A stretch of 64,000 bases of DNA from G963676095 sp963676095 (lineage in GTDB: Bacteria; Bacteroidota; Bacteroidia; Bacteroidales; Prolixibacteraceae): assembly GCA_963676095.1 (NCBI GenBank), contig OY781040.1:2914001-2978000 (forward strand). Reading direction: 5' to 3'. The notes beneath the pieces are model-generated. The model saw only the letters and a program-made list of their open reading frames with translations. It was not told where the DNA came from and made no database searches. Shown here piece after piece: positions 31,708 through 40,548 of the stretch (position 1 is the first letter of the stretch; each line of letters opens with the position of its first letter). The position numbers and the translations under genes were made by a program.

Positions 31708-32622
31708 ATGAACAAGAACGGGGCAGAAGAAAATACAAGACGGGGCTTCAAAACGTCTCGTAATATGAGCTTTACTGTGAAGGAAACAGCGGAACTGATG
31801 AAATACCTGGTTATGCAGTTGCCGCATAAGAACAGGAATAATATCAAGACCATGCTTAAGAAGAGAGAGGTGCTGGTTGAGGGTAAGGTTGTTACTCAGT
31901 TTAACCATGTTTTACAACCCGGTCAGAAGGTCGAACTGACTACTTCTTTTGCTCCCCGTGCCAGGCAGATGAAGGGGATTAGCATTGTTTACGAAGACAA
32001 CGACCTGATCGTAGTTAATAAAAACGCCGGCTTACTTTCGATGGCTACGGAAAAGGAAAAAACGAATACGGTTTACAGGATGCTAAGCAATTATGTGAAG
32101 GAAGAGAATCGGGAGAACCGGATTTTTATTGTCCACCGGCTCGACCGGGAAACTTCCGGGCTGATGATGTTTGCCAAAAGTGAAGAGATGCAGAAGTTAC
32201 TGCAGGAATCCTGGAAACAGACTATTTCTGACCGTAGTTACTTAGCTGTTGTGCCGGGAAAACTGGATCCGCCTCAGGGTACTTTTTCTTCTTTCCTTTT
32301 TGAAAGCTCTGCGTTTATTGTTTATTCAAGCCAGAATCCGGAGAAGGGGCAAGCATCTGTTACGAATTATTCGACGATGAGGAGCAATGATAATTATTCG
32401 TTGTTAAAGGTTGACCTTGAAACCGGCCGTAAAAATCAGATTCGTGTGCACATGAAAGATCTTGGACATCCTGTTGTAGGCGACAGAAAATACGGATCTA
32501 AAATCAACCCTATCGGGCGCCTGGGTTTGCATGCCTGGGTACTGGCTTTTACACATCCGGTTTCCGGGAAAAAATTTCGTTTCGAAACTTCAATCCCGGG
32601 AAGTTTTATGAAATTGTTCTGA
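31708..32622 (+). CDS. RluA-family RNA pseudouridine synthase
   Basis: Isomerises specific uridines in rRNA or tRNA. The 304-residue protein has an N-terminal S4 RNA-binding domain (about 20-80, NIKTMLKKREVLVEGKV). The RluA catalytic domain follows, with IVYEDNDLIVVNKNAGLLS near 95 and the catalytic Asp in IVHRLDRETSGLMMFA near 145. LETGRKNQIRVHMKDLGHPVVGD is the usual motif III. This type is close to RluD/RluC; the target cannot be set from sequence. The ATG at 31708 is preferred because the upstream TTG falls in a promoter box. Confidence 0.9.
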   Translation: MNKNGAEENTRRGFKTSRNMSFTVKETAELMKYLVMQLPHKNRNNIKTMLKKREVLVEGKVVTQFNHVLQPGQKVELTTSFAPRARQMKGISIVYEDNDLIVVNKNAGLLSMATEKEKTNTVYRMLSNYVKEENRENRIFIVHRLDRETSGLMMFAKSEEMQKLLQESWKQTISDRSYLAVVPGKLDPPQGTFSSFLFESSAFIVYSSQNPEKGQASVTNYSTMRSNDNYSLLKVDLETGRKNQIRVHMKDLGHPVVGDRKYGSKINPIGRLGLHAWVLAFTHPVSGKKFRFETSIPGSFMKLF

Positions 32623-32639
32623 CGGATTGTTTTTCTTTA

Positions 32640-32647
32640 TATTTTTG
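32640..32647 (+). promoter_or_regulatory. Candidate -7 box of rmlB
   Basis: TATTTTTG fits TAnnTTTG, 31 bases upstream of the rmlB ATG. Confidence 0.4.
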
Positions 32648-32678
32648 ATTTCCCAGGTAACACAAATAAAACTTAAAT

Positions 32679-33734
32679 ATGAAGACAATTTTAATAACAG
32701 GCGGGGCCGGCTTTATCGGTTCACATGTGGTACGCCTTTTCGTTAATAAGTACCCGGATTACAGGATCGTTAATCTCGATAAGCTGACTTATGCCGGAAA
32801 CCTTGCAAACCTGAAGGATATCGAAGATAAGCCAAACTATGAGTTTGTAAGGGAGGATATTGTCGATAGCGGGGCCATTCTGCAATTGTTTGAAGAACGT
32901 CGGTTTGATGGGGTAATCCACCTTGCTGCCGAATCGCATGTAGACAGGTCCATTTCGAATCCGACAGAATTCGTCTTTACCAATGTGATCGGGACGGTTA
33001 ACCTCCTTAATGCGGCTCGCAGGATCTGGAAAGATTGTCCGGAGGGTAAGCTTTTTTATCATATCTCTACGGATGAGGTGTACGGTTCGCTGGGGTCGGA
33101 TGATCCTCTTTTCACTGAAACGACCAAATATGATCCGCATAGTCCGTATTCCGCATCCAAAGCAAGTTCCGATCACTTTGTCAGGGCTTACCACGATACG
33201 TTCGGTTTGCCAACTCTTGTGTCGAATTGTTCCAACAATTACGGATCATACCAGTTTCCTGAAAAATTAATTCCTTTGTTTATCAATAATATCCGAAATA
33301 ACAAACCGCTTCCTGTTTACGGAAAAGGAGACAATATCAGGGACTGGCTATGGGTTGATGACCATGCCCGTGCCATTGATGTAATTTTTCATAATGGCAA
33401 AGTTGGTGAAACATATAATATTGGCGGACATAATGAATGGCGGAATATAGATCTCATTAAAGTAATGTGCCGTATCATGGACCGGAAACTTGGCCGGGAA
33501 GAGGGCGCGTCGGAGAAGTTGATTACTTATGTGAAAGACCGTGCCGGTCATGACCTGCGTTACGCCATCGATTCCACAAAACTGAAACAGGAACTTGGAT
33601 GGGTCCCCAGCCTTCAGTTTGAGGAAGGTATCGAAAAGACGATCGACTGGTACCTGAATAACGAAGAGTGGTTACAGAATGTAACCAGCGGAGATTACCT
33701 GAAGTATTACGAAGAACAGTACCAGGGAAGATAA
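32679..33734 (+). CDS. rmlB: dTDP-glucose 4,6-dehydratase
   Basis: Converts dTDP-glucose to dTDP-4-keto-6-deoxyglucose, the second step to dTDP-rhamnose and related sugars. The 351-residue protein has an NAD-binding GGAGFIGSHVVRLF, the HLAAESHVDRSI motif near 85, the catalytic STDEVYGSL triad piece near 130 and the YSASK active-site Tyr-Lys near 160. NNYGSYQFPEKLIPL and NIRDWLWVDDH complete the signature. The other rml genes are not adjacent, so it is a stand-alone copy. Full length and intact. Confidence 0.95.
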   Translation: MKTILITGGAGFIGSHVVRLFVNKYPDYRIVNLDKLTYAGNLANLKDIEDKPNYEFVREDIVDSGAILQLFEERRFDGVIHLAAESHVDRSISNPTEFVFTNVIGTVNLLNAARRIWKDCPEGKLFYHISTDEVYGSLGSDDPLFTETTKYDPHSPYSASKASSDHFVRAYHDTFGLPTLVSNCSNNYGSYQFPEKLIPLFINNIRNNKPLPVYGKGDNIRDWLWVDDHARAIDVIFHNGKVGETYNIGGHNEWRNIDLIKVMCRIMDRKLGREEGASEKLITYVKDRAGHDLRYAIDSTKLKQELGWVPSLQFEEGIEKTIDWYLNNEEWLQNVTSGDYLKYYEEQYQGR

Positions 33735-33739
33735 TTCTT

Positions 33740-33747
33740 TATATTTG
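33740..33747 (+). promoter_or_regulatory. Candidate -7 box of ribE
   Basis: TATATTTG fits TAnnTTTG just after the rmlB stop, giving ribE a leader of about 80 bases. Confidence 0.45.
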
Positions 33748-33758
33748 GGAAGGGAGAA

Positions 33759-33803
33759 ATGCGAAATGATTTTATTGTCGCATTGATGGCCTTGTCAGCC
33801 ATC
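33759..33803 (+). promoter_or_regulatory. Two-hairpin leader of ribE
   Basis: ATGCGA (33759-33764) pairs with TCGCAT (33778-33783). Directly after, GATGGC (33785-33790) pairs with GCCATC (33798-33803) around a 7-base loop. They fill the 5' leader between a -7 box and the ribE start. The leader does not match the FMN riboswitch (RFN) consensus as I know it. Confidence 0.45.
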
Positions 33804-33833
33804 TGATTAATTAACCATAAAACCATTTAAAAT

Positions 33834-34439
33834 ATGTTTTCAGGAATAGTTGAAGAATTCGGGATTGTAAAAGCGATTGAGAAAGAGCAGGGAAATTATC
33901 ATTTTACGTTAACCTGTTCTTTTACAGATGAGCTAAAGATAGACCAAAGCCTGGCTCATAACGGGGTTTGCCTTACTGTCGTAAAAATTGATAAGGAAGC
34001 AAAGACCTATGTCGTTACTGCGATAAAGGAAACCATCCTGAAATCGAACCTGGGCAGTCTGGTGGAAGGTTCCAAAGTTAACCTCGAGCGGAGCATGCTT
34101 ATGAACGGGCGCCTTGACGGTCACATTGTCCAGGGACATGTCGATCAGACTGCTTTCTGCAGGAAGGTTGAAGAGTCCGAAGGCAGCTGGTATTATACCT
34201 TTGAGTATGAGTTTGACAAGAAAAAAGCAAAAAAAGGCTACATGACTGTTGAGAAAGGTTCTGTAACTGTTAATGGGGTGAGCCTGACTGTGGTTAATTC
34301 AAAGAAAAGGTCGTTTCAGGTTGCAATTATTCCCTATACATACGAACATACTAATTTTCATACAATTGAAAAGGGTACGGTTGTTAATATCGAGTTCGAT
34401 ATTATCGGGAAGTACCTGAGTAAGCTGAGTTCTTTTTAA
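33834..34439 (+). CDS. ribE: Riboflavin synthase, alpha chain
   Basis: Dismutates two 6,7-dimethyl-8-ribityllumazines to riboflavin. The 201-residue protein holds two lumazine-binding repeats: one beginning MFSGIVEEFGIV with HNGVCLTVVKID, and the second with GHIVQGHVDQTAFC and VTVNGVSLTVVNSKK. The N-terminal MFSGIVEE is the hallmark of the family and fixes the start. No other rib gene is adjacent. A structured leader precedes it and a bidirectional terminator follows. Confidence 0.94.
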   Translation: MFSGIVEEFGIVKAIEKEQGNYHFTLTCSFTDELKIDQSLAHNGVCLTVVKIDKEAKTYVVTAIKETILKSNLGSLVEGSKVNLERSMLMNGRLDGHIVQGHVDQTAFCRKVEESEGSWYYTFEYEFDKKKAKKGYMTVEKGSVTVNGVSLTVVNSKKRSFQVAIIPYTYEHTNFHTIEKGTVVNIEFDIIGKYLSKLSSF

Positions 34440-34458
34440 CTAAGGTTAGCTCTGAATA

Positions 34459-34507
34459 AAATCTGTTGACGTACAGGATTTTTCCGTACATCAACAGATT
34501 TTTTGTA
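34459..34507. terminator. Bidirectional terminator between ribE and the stress protein gene
   Basis: AAATCTGTTGA pairs with TCAACAGATTT and an inner GTAC/GTAC extends the helix, followed by TTTTG on the plus strand and TTTTATT on the minus strand. It serves two convergent genes. Confidence 0.85.
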
Positions 34508-34511
34508 TTTA

Positions 34512-35609
34512 TCAGGAGTGGAACACGAGCAGTGGCGTCTTTGCATGAAAGGTCATTTTCCTGGCAATACTTGGATTGAAAAAGCGGGTAATCATATTCC
34601 TTTTATGTGTCGTCAACGAAAGAATATCGATTTTATTGGTTTGTATGTAGTTTTCCAGGTCGTCAAGCAAATCAGTGCCCAGAACAGTGACACATTCTAT
34701 TTTTGCACTTCTGTAGCTTTTCTTTAGCAATCTGTTCATACTCTCAATACGGGCCTCGTTCCATTCTTTTTCGTCCGGTTTTCCGATGTGGAGGCAGAAA
34801 AGTTCTGTATCGAATGGTTTTAGGAGCCCCAGAAGTTTACCTATTGAAATAAAATCTTTTTCATCAAAATTCGTGGCATAGACTACTTTTTTCATAGAAG
34901 CAAGGTTTAGCAGCGGTGCCTTTTCAGGAATAACGAGTACCGGGACCTGTGATTTATAAATTACGCCGGCGGTGGTACTGCCCATGATGTCGAAATTATC
35001 GGAAGGACCTTTTATGCCCATGATAATCAGTCGGGGAGGGTGCTCTTCTGCAAAATAGAGAATATCATCTTCCGGGTACCCCATCTTTATTATGTGTTCC
35101 GATTTGACGCTGTCCCAGTTTTTTTGTCCGATATAGCCCGTTAACCGTAACAGAAAAGTCTTCAGGTTCTCGTCAGCCAGTTCTTCTCTTTCTTTCATGT
35201 GTTCATACAGGCCGGAGTCGAAAGCGACGACATCAGTATACGGGACAGTGAAGAAATCCGGCTGCGGGATTACATGATAAAAAATCATCTTTAATTTTAA
35301 CTTTTGGGCAATTTCAAAAGCTACCAGTGCCGCTTTGAAAGAGTACTCAGAGAAGTCAACCGGGATTAACACGGTATTTTCTGTTTTTTGCTTCTTCAAT
35401 GCCGGTTTGCCCATAAGTTTGTCGAGGATTGGATAAGCCTGTTTGATATCTTTTTCCTGGATATTGACTTTTACCCCTGTCGCTATTGCCCCCTGGATCA
35501 GGTTAACATGTTCCAGGGAACACTCGATGCCTTCTGCCTCAAAACGGGAGCGCAACACTTCTGCCTGAGAATAAGGCAACAATGCAATTGTAATGAGTTT
35601 TTCTTCCAT
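34512..35609 (-). CDS. Universal stress protein with two Usp domains and an N-terminal DUF2007-like domain
   Basis: The 365-residue cytoplasmic protein has three parts. Residues ~1-70 (IALLPYSQAEVLRSRFEAEGI, ATGVKVNIQEKDIKQAYPIL) match the DUF2007-like 'signal transducing' fold. Residues ~79-225 form a first Usp domain (VLIPVDFSEYSFKAALVAFEIA, with IIMGIKGPSDNFDIMGSTTAGVI as the nucleotide-binding GxxGxxG-S-like region). Residues ~238-365 form a second Usp domain (VVYATNFDEKDF), which lacks a clear glycine-rich loop. One domain may bind ATP and the other regulate. The fusion is uncommon in my experience. Convergent with ribE and divergent from the FolM-like gene. Confidence 0.8.
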   Translation of the reverse strand: MEEKLITIALLPYSQAEVLRSRFEAEGIECSLEHVNLIQGAIATGVKVNIQEKDIKQAYPILDKLMGKPALKKQKTENTVLIPVDFSEYSFKAALVAFEIAQKLKLKMIFYHVIPQPDFFTVPYTDVVAFDSGLYEHMKEREELADENLKTFLLRLTGYIGQKNWDSVKSEHIIKMGYPEDDILYFAEEHPPRLIIMGIKGPSDNFDIMGSTTAGVIYKSQVPVLVIPEKAPLLNLASMKKVVYATNFDEKDFISIGKLLGLLKPFDTELFCLHIGKPDEKEWNEARIESMNRLLKKSYRSAKIECVTVLGTDLLDDLENYIQTNKIDILSLTTHKRNMITRFFNPSIARKMTFHAKTPLLVFHS

Positions 35610-35827
35610 AACCTTTAGTTTTAGAACAGATTTTTATACAAATTCGATAACTTTTGGCCTTTCAGAGCATACTAATTTTATATTATATGATGTTTTCAGT
35701 TATTTTTGACACATTAAATATGAACTCCTATTGATCTATTTCGTTAATTAGCATCAGGTTTTTACTGCGCAATAGATTATAAAAACAGGATCTAGATAAA
35801 GTTAGTATAAATTTTTTATTTTTTACA

Positions 35828-36556
35828 ATGAAACAGACAGCTCTTATTACGGGGGCAGCAAGGCGTATCGGGATGGAAGTTGCCCTTCATCTGGCTTCGA
35901 AAGGATGGAACCTGGCTTTGCACTATAATACTTCCAACAGGCCTGCAAAGCAACTTCAGGAAGAACTTCAGAAGAGTTATCCAGGGCAGGAATTTATACT
36001 GTTCCAGTCTGATCTTCAGAATCCTTTTGCTGTTGAAGAGCTTGTTCCCCAGGTGATTGAGATTTTCGGGGGGCTGGACTTGCTTATCAATAATGCTGCT
36101 GTTTTTGAACCCTCGACGATTAAAGAAACCCATTTTGACCTTCTTGACAGGGAGATGATGATCAATTACCGGGCTCCTTTCCTGTTGATCCGGGACTTTG
36201 CCCGTTTGTCAGAGAAAGGCGTGATCATTAATTTTGTTGATACCCGTATAACTTCCAGTCTTTCCGATTATGCTGCTTACAGCTTATCAAAAAAGGCTCT
36301 GTGGGAGCTGACGAAAATGGCTGCGCTTGAATTTGCCCCGGCGATCAGGGTTAATGCCATCGCCCCCGGGGCAATCCTGTCTCCGGAAGATCATGATGAA
36401 TCATATCTTTGGAAGCTTGCGCGGAGGACTCCGATGAAAAGGCCCGGTGGTGTTGAGCCAATTTTAAAAAGTCTAGATTTTATACTCGAAAATAGTCACC
36501 TGACAGGGCAATTGTTATTTTGTGACGGGGGACAGAACCTTTGTGAGGCACTATAG
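35828..36556 (+). CDS. Short-chain dehydrogenase, FolM/pteridine reductase-like
   Basis: A 242-residue SDR. The cofactor motif is TGAARRIGMEVALHLA; the Arg-Arg after the glycine motif is typical of NADPH-using pteridine reductases and FolM. NNAAVFEPS follows near 92, the active Tyr-Lys appears as YSLSKKAL near 155, and RVNAIAPGAILSP near 178. FolM reduces dihydrofolate or dihydromonapterin. It lies 94 bases before folB, which supports a pterin role. Generic SDR function remains possible. Confidence 0.78.
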   Translation: MKQTALITGAARRIGMEVALHLASKGWNLALHYNTSNRPAKQLQEELQKSYPGQEFILFQSDLQNPFAVEELVPQVIEIFGGLDLLINNAAVFEPSTIKETHFDLLDREMMINYRAPFLLIRDFARLSEKGVIINFVDTRITSSLSDYAAYSLSKKALWELTKMAALEFAPAIRVNAIAPGAILSPEDHDESYLWKLARRTPMKRPGGVEPILKSLDFILENSHLTGQLLFCDGGQNLCEAL

Positions 36557-36650
36557 TTGAAAAGAGTTACCTGTTTTTGGAAGAGGAAGCATATTTTCGG
36601 GGCTTCCGGAATTTAATTCCACCCGTTTTTTTTTATTAAATTAAAGGACA

Positions 36651-37004
36651 ATGGCTAAAATTTACGTTAAAAATTTGTTACTCAGGACTTACATCGGGTT
36701 TAATCCGGAAGAATTGCTTAATAAACAGGATGTAATTATTAACCTGGAAATTGAGGCTGAAGTCCCGGAAATTGCTCTTGAGAAAGATGAACCCGAAGGA
36801 ATATACGATTATAAGACAATCACGAAAGAGATTATTACCTATGTGCAGGATGGTCACTTTAAACTATTGGAAGTCCTTACTCATAATCTTCTGGCCCTGA
36901 TCATGAGAGATGAACGGGTGATTTGGGCCAAGGTTGAAGTTGATAAGCCACACGCACTTCGCTTTGCCGAGTCAGTTTCCTTCGAAATGGAAGCTCATCG
37001 GTGA
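36651..37004 (+). CDS. folB: Dihydroneopterin aldolase
   Basis: Cleaves 7,8-dihydroneopterin to 6-hydroxymethyldihydropterin and glycolaldehyde in folate synthesis. A 117-residue tunnel-fold protein starting MAKIYVKNLLLRTYIGFNP, with DVIINLEIE, the substrate-side DYKTITKEI and LLEVLTHNLLAL, and the catalytic Lys region WAKVEVDKPHAL. Normal length. The stop lies 6 bases from the stop of the convergent phosphate transporter, with no terminator between. It pairs with the FolM-like gene upstream. Confidence 0.92.
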   Translation: MAKIYVKNLLLRTYIGFNPEELLNKQDVIINLEIEAEVPEIALEKDEPEGIYDYKTITKEIITYVQDGHFKLLEVLTHNLLALIMRDERVIWAKVEVDKPHALRFAESVSFEMEAHR

Positions 37005-37010
37005 TTTATC

Positions 37011-39284
37011 TTAAATCTGTGCTCTCTGTCCCATATTCTTTGCCCTGGAGAAGAAGTCCCGCTGGGCTTTGATCAGGTTTATATAATTCAGCAAAAGGTT
37101 TTTCGTTTCTGTGATAATGTTGAAGAACAGCACCGCATTTCTGGTATTTACTTCCTTGTTCTTTAATCTTTTAATCTGTGACTTTTCAAGAGCTGCAAGC
37201 TTGGCAGTAAGTTCTTCCCTTTGTTTGATAATTGTCTCTATTTCCTCAAATTTTTCTTCTTTCACAACGTGGAGGGTCATATTAAGAAAATCGTTAGTAT
37301 CGGTAATAAAAGATCTGAGTTCCTTGACCTGGGACGGTATAAATGGCTTATGATTATTTTCAAGGTGCTCGTAAAGAGGTTCTATGAGATAATTTAAAGA
37401 GTGGTGTACTTCTCTCAGATAATCGACCAGTTGTACGTAAAAATGCCCGATTTCAAGTGCATCCTGTTGCTGCAGGGTTTGGATAACACCTGAGATTTTG
37501 CTCTTCATTTTTTTTGATTTTTTATTGAAAGCATTTTTTATTTGCTGGGCTTCTTTTAGCTGGCTTCGGTTCTCGTCCAGAAAACTTTCGATGCTCATTG
37601 TAAAAACCTGATTAATAATAAGAACCGAATTAAGAACCTGCTTTTTAGTTTTCTCAATCACTTTTTCTGCTCCGTCAGTTTCAGAAATTCCTTCCTCATC
37701 CTCATTTTTTTTAGCTTCTGCCTTTTTTCTGAAAAGTATTTGTGTCCTGAGAATCAGGAAAATGGCCAGTGCAACAAAGATAAAGATCATAAAGTCTCCG
37801 CTGACCGATATGATCAGGGCAATAACCGAAGAGACGGTAAAAGCGATCAGCGCGGTCATAAACCATCCACCGACTACAGCAAAGACCCCGGAGATTCTGT
37901 ATACGGCACTGTCCCGTCCCCATGCCCGGTCAGAGAGCGATGTTCCCATCGCAACCATAAAGGTGACATAAGTCGTGGAAAGGGGCAGTTTCAACGATGT
38001 TCCGAGCGAGATCAGGATTCCGGAGACGATCAGGTTTATTGCGGCCCTGATTTTATCAAAGGCTGCTTTTTCTTCTCCTTTCTTTGCCGGCGTTTCTTCC
38101 GGTCGTTCAAAACGGGAATCGATAGCTTTGATAAAACTGTCTGGCAGTATTTTTCGGATCTGCTTGTTTATCTGGATGGTGTTACGCACAATAGCTCTGG
38201 ACAACATGGACGAGCCAAAACGCTCATCCCCTTCCGCTTGGCGCGAGAGATCGACTGTCGTGGCAATAACACTTTTTGCTTTTCTTGAGCTGATCAGGGT
38301 AACAATCATAACTATTCCTGCGATGATCAGCATGTATTCAGGAGTGGACAACTGGCCTTTAAGCATTTCCATGCTAAAACTGTCGGGGTTGGCAAGCCCG
38401 CCGGTTACCCAGGCCCTGAATGACTGGAACCCTGCTATCGGTACACCTATAAAGTTGACCAGGTCGTTCCCTGCAAAAGCCAGGGCCAGCCCAAAAGTCC
38501 CTACCAGAACTATAATCTTGGGAATGTCGATTTTGAAAAGCCAGTAAAGGAGTTGCAGTACAACGGTCCAGCCGGCGAAGCTGATCAAAAGGATAAGCCC
38601 AATGTGGGTTATAATGTATTTGACGTGTTCTTCTGACATAAACGATGCCCCTTTGATCCCTTTTATGATCAAAAAATAAGTCATTGCGGCGATCGAAAAA
38701 CCCCCGAACATGGCACCGTAATACTTTAGGGTTTTATGCAGGCGGAAGGAAAAGATGATCCTGGAAATATATTGAATGATGGCACCAACAAAAAAGGCGA
38801 TAATCACGGAAACCAGGATTCCTGAGATAATCGCCAGCGCCTTACTGCTGTTGATGTACTTCGATAATTCACTAAGGCTACTCCCGCTTTGATAGATTTT
38901 CACTAAAGAAACGGCGACTGATGAACCCAATAACTCAAAGACGAGTGACACTGTTGTCGATGTCGGGAGCCCGAAGGTGTTAAACATGTCCAGCAGGATA
39001 ACATCGGTAATCATGACGGTCAGGAAGATGACCATGATTTCGGAAAAGGCAAACATGTCCGGGTGGAATATCCCTTTTCTGGCTACTTCCATCATTCCGC
39101 TCGAGAATGTAGCACCAACCAGAATACCGACACTTGCTACTGTAAAGATTAACCATTTAGGAGCTGCTTTCGATCCGATCGCTGAATTCAGGAAGTTTAC
39201 CGCGTCATTGCTTACTCCTACAACCAGATCTGAGATGGCCAGAGCAAACAAGACTACGACAAGCAACAGGTAGTATTGTTCCAT
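37011..39284 (-). CDS. PiT-family inorganic phosphate transporter with C-terminal PhoU-like extension
   Basis: The 757-residue protein has two PHO4 halves with about 10-12 membrane spans. Signatures are SDLVVGVSNDAVNFLNSAIGS near 17, FGLPTSTTVSLVFELLG, a second FAGNDLVNFIGVP near 275 and PLSTTYVTFMVAMGTSLSD near 437. From about 560 on it is cytoplasmic and helical (VFTMSIESFLDENRSQL, FYVQLVDYLREVHHSL, NHKPFIPSQVKELRSFI), resembling PhoU, which in many genomes is a separate partner of Pit. The fusion predicts built-in control of uptake. It is transcribed away from a PhoR/PhoB-type pair 160 bases upstream, and has a -7 box at 39312-39319. Confidence 0.88.
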   Translation of the reverse strand: MEQYYLLLVVVLFALAISDLVVGVSNDAVNFLNSAIGSKAAPKWLIFTVASVGILVGATFSSGMMEVARKGIFHPDMFAFSEIMVIFLTVMITDVILLDMFNTFGLPTSTTVSLVFELLGSSVAVSLVKIYQSGSSLSELSKYINSSKALAIISGILVSVIIAFFVGAIIQYISRIIFSFRLHKTLKYYGAMFGGFSIAAMTYFLIIKGIKGASFMSEEHVKYIITHIGLILLISFAGWTVVLQLLYWLFKIDIPKIIVLVGTFGLALAFAGNDLVNFIGVPIAGFQSFRAWVTGGLANPDSFSMEMLKGQLSTPEYMLIIAGIVMIVTLISSRKAKSVIATTVDLSRQAEGDERFGSSMLSRAIVRNTIQINKQIRKILPDSFIKAIDSRFERPEETPAKKGEEKAAFDKIRAAINLIVSGILISLGTSLKLPLSTTYVTFMVAMGTSLSDRAWGRDSAVYRISGVFAVVGGWFMTALIAFTVSSVIALIISVSGDFMIFIFVALAIFLILRTQILFRKKAEAKKNEDEEGISETDGAEKVIEKTKKQVLNSVLIINQVFTMSIESFLDENRSQLKEAQQIKNAFNKKSKKMKSKISGVIQTLQQQDALEIGHFYVQLVDYLREVHHSLNYLIEPLYEHLENNHKPFIPSQVKELRSFITDTNDFLNMTLHVVKEEKFEEIETIIKQREELTAKLAALEKSQIKRLKNKEVNTRNAVLFFNIITETKNLLLNYINLIKAQRDFFSRAKNMGQRAQI

Positions 39285-39311
39285 TATTACTTAAGATTGT
39301 ATAACCGCATG

Positions 39312-39319
39312 CAAAAATA
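39312..39319 (-). promoter_or_regulatory. Candidate -7 box of the PiT gene
   Basis: Minus-strand TATTTTTG fits TAnnTTTG, 28 bases upstream of the transporter ATG. Confidence 0.4.
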
Positions 39320-39441
39320 TAAGCTTCGCAAGAGAGGAAGGGGCACCTGGTATTAAATTAATGTTAAGCGTCTATCAATTTACTGTTAATGAGGTAAAAA
39401 ATTGATTTTTGTTTTATTTTTACCAATAAAACAGAAGAGGA

Positions 39442-40473
39442 ATGAAAACCTATCCCGTGAAGAAATTGGCATTTTACATGTCTTTAATGGTAACCGTTTT
39501 AAGTTTGCTTTTTACCGTTGTTTTGCGTTATTCCGGAAGCCCTTTTTATCTGAATTTTCTTCTGATCCTCGTTTTTTTTATTATTCTTTATTTCACTGTC
39601 ATCTATATTTTGAAGATATACATCAACAACAAGATCGAGCCTATTTACAAAGTTATCAGAGAAATTCCCATACAGGGAAAAACAAAGAAAAAAAATCAGG
39701 AGGGAAACATTATTGCCGATGTCCAGAAAGAAGTGGAAGAATGGGCAAAAAACCAGACCCAGGAAATCACAAGGTTGAAAGATCTTGAGAGGTACCGCAA
39801 GGAATTTGTGGGAAATGTGTCGCATGAGTTGAAAACGCCGATTTTTAACATACAGGGCTATATTCTGACTTTGCTTGAAGGAGGGTTGGACGATCCTAAG
39901 ATCAATAAACTTTATCTGAAAAGAACAGAGAAAAGTATTGACCGGATGATCTCGATCGTTGAGGACCTGGAATCAATCACAAAACTGGAGTCCGGGGAAA
40001 TAAAAATGCGTATAGAAAGTTTTGATCTTGTAAAGTTGGTGGATGAGGTATTTGACATGGAATTGATGATGGCTGGTGAACGTAAAATTCAGTTACATGT
40101 TGAGAGACCTGAAAATCAGGTAATGGTCAGAGCAGACAAGAAGCGGATTATGGAGGTAATGACTAACCTTGTAGCCAATGCGATTAAATACGGGAAACGC
40201 AAGGGCTTCGTAACGGTTCAGTTTTATGATTTGAAGGATACCGTTATGGTTGAAGTTATGGATAATGGTATTGGGATTGATAAAAACGATCTTCCCCGTA
40301 TTTTCGAGCGTTTTTACAGGGTCGACAAGTCCCGTTCCAGAGAACAGGGCGGTACCGGGCTTGGTCTTTCTATCGTTAAACATATCATTGAAGCTCATAA
40401 ACAAACGATCAATGTTAAATCAGTTGTTGATGAGGGAACAACTTTTACTTTTACTCTTGAAAAAGCCAAATGA
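39442..40473 (+). CDS. Sensor histidine kinase, PhoR-like
   Basis: A 343-residue inner-membrane kinase. Two membrane spans (about 8-30 and 33-54) are separated by only a few residues, so there is almost no periplasmic sensor. A coiled linker leads to the HisKA domain with the phosphoacceptor His in FVGNVSHELKTPIFNI near 130. The HATPase domain has N box (VMTNLVANAIKYG), G1 (VMDNGIGIDKNDL), F box and G2 (GGTGLGLSIVKHI). The gene is followed by its response regulator after 75 bases and lies divergent from a phosphate transporter. Phosphate sensing is inferred from similarity and position. Confidence 0.88.
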   Translation: MKTYPVKKLAFYMSLMVTVLSLLFTVVLRYSGSPFYLNFLLILVFFIILYFTVIYILKIYINNKIEPIYKVIREIPIQGKTKKKNQEGNIIADVQKEVEEWAKNQTQEITRLKDLERYRKEFVGNVSHELKTPIFNIQGYILTLLEGGLDDPKINKLYLKRTEKSIDRMISIVEDLESITKLESGEIKMRIESFDLVKLVDEVFDMELMMAGERKIQLHVERPENQVMVRADKKRIMEVMTNLVANAIKYGKRKGFVTVQFYDLKDTVMVEVMDNGIGIDKNDLPRIFERFYRVDKSRSREQGGTGLGLSIVKHIIEAHKQTINVKSVVDEGTTFTFTLEKAK

Positions 40474-40548
40474 AAGTCTTAAATTTCGAGAAACTTTTTG
40501 TCCCGAATTTTTAGTTTGAAACTTTAGCATCCAATAATAATTGAAACT

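Noticed and set aside
37740..38288. Plus-strand frame (182 codons) opposite the phosphate transporter
   Set aside because: Low-complexity, Cys/Lys/Asp-rich product explained as the complement of membrane-helix codons.
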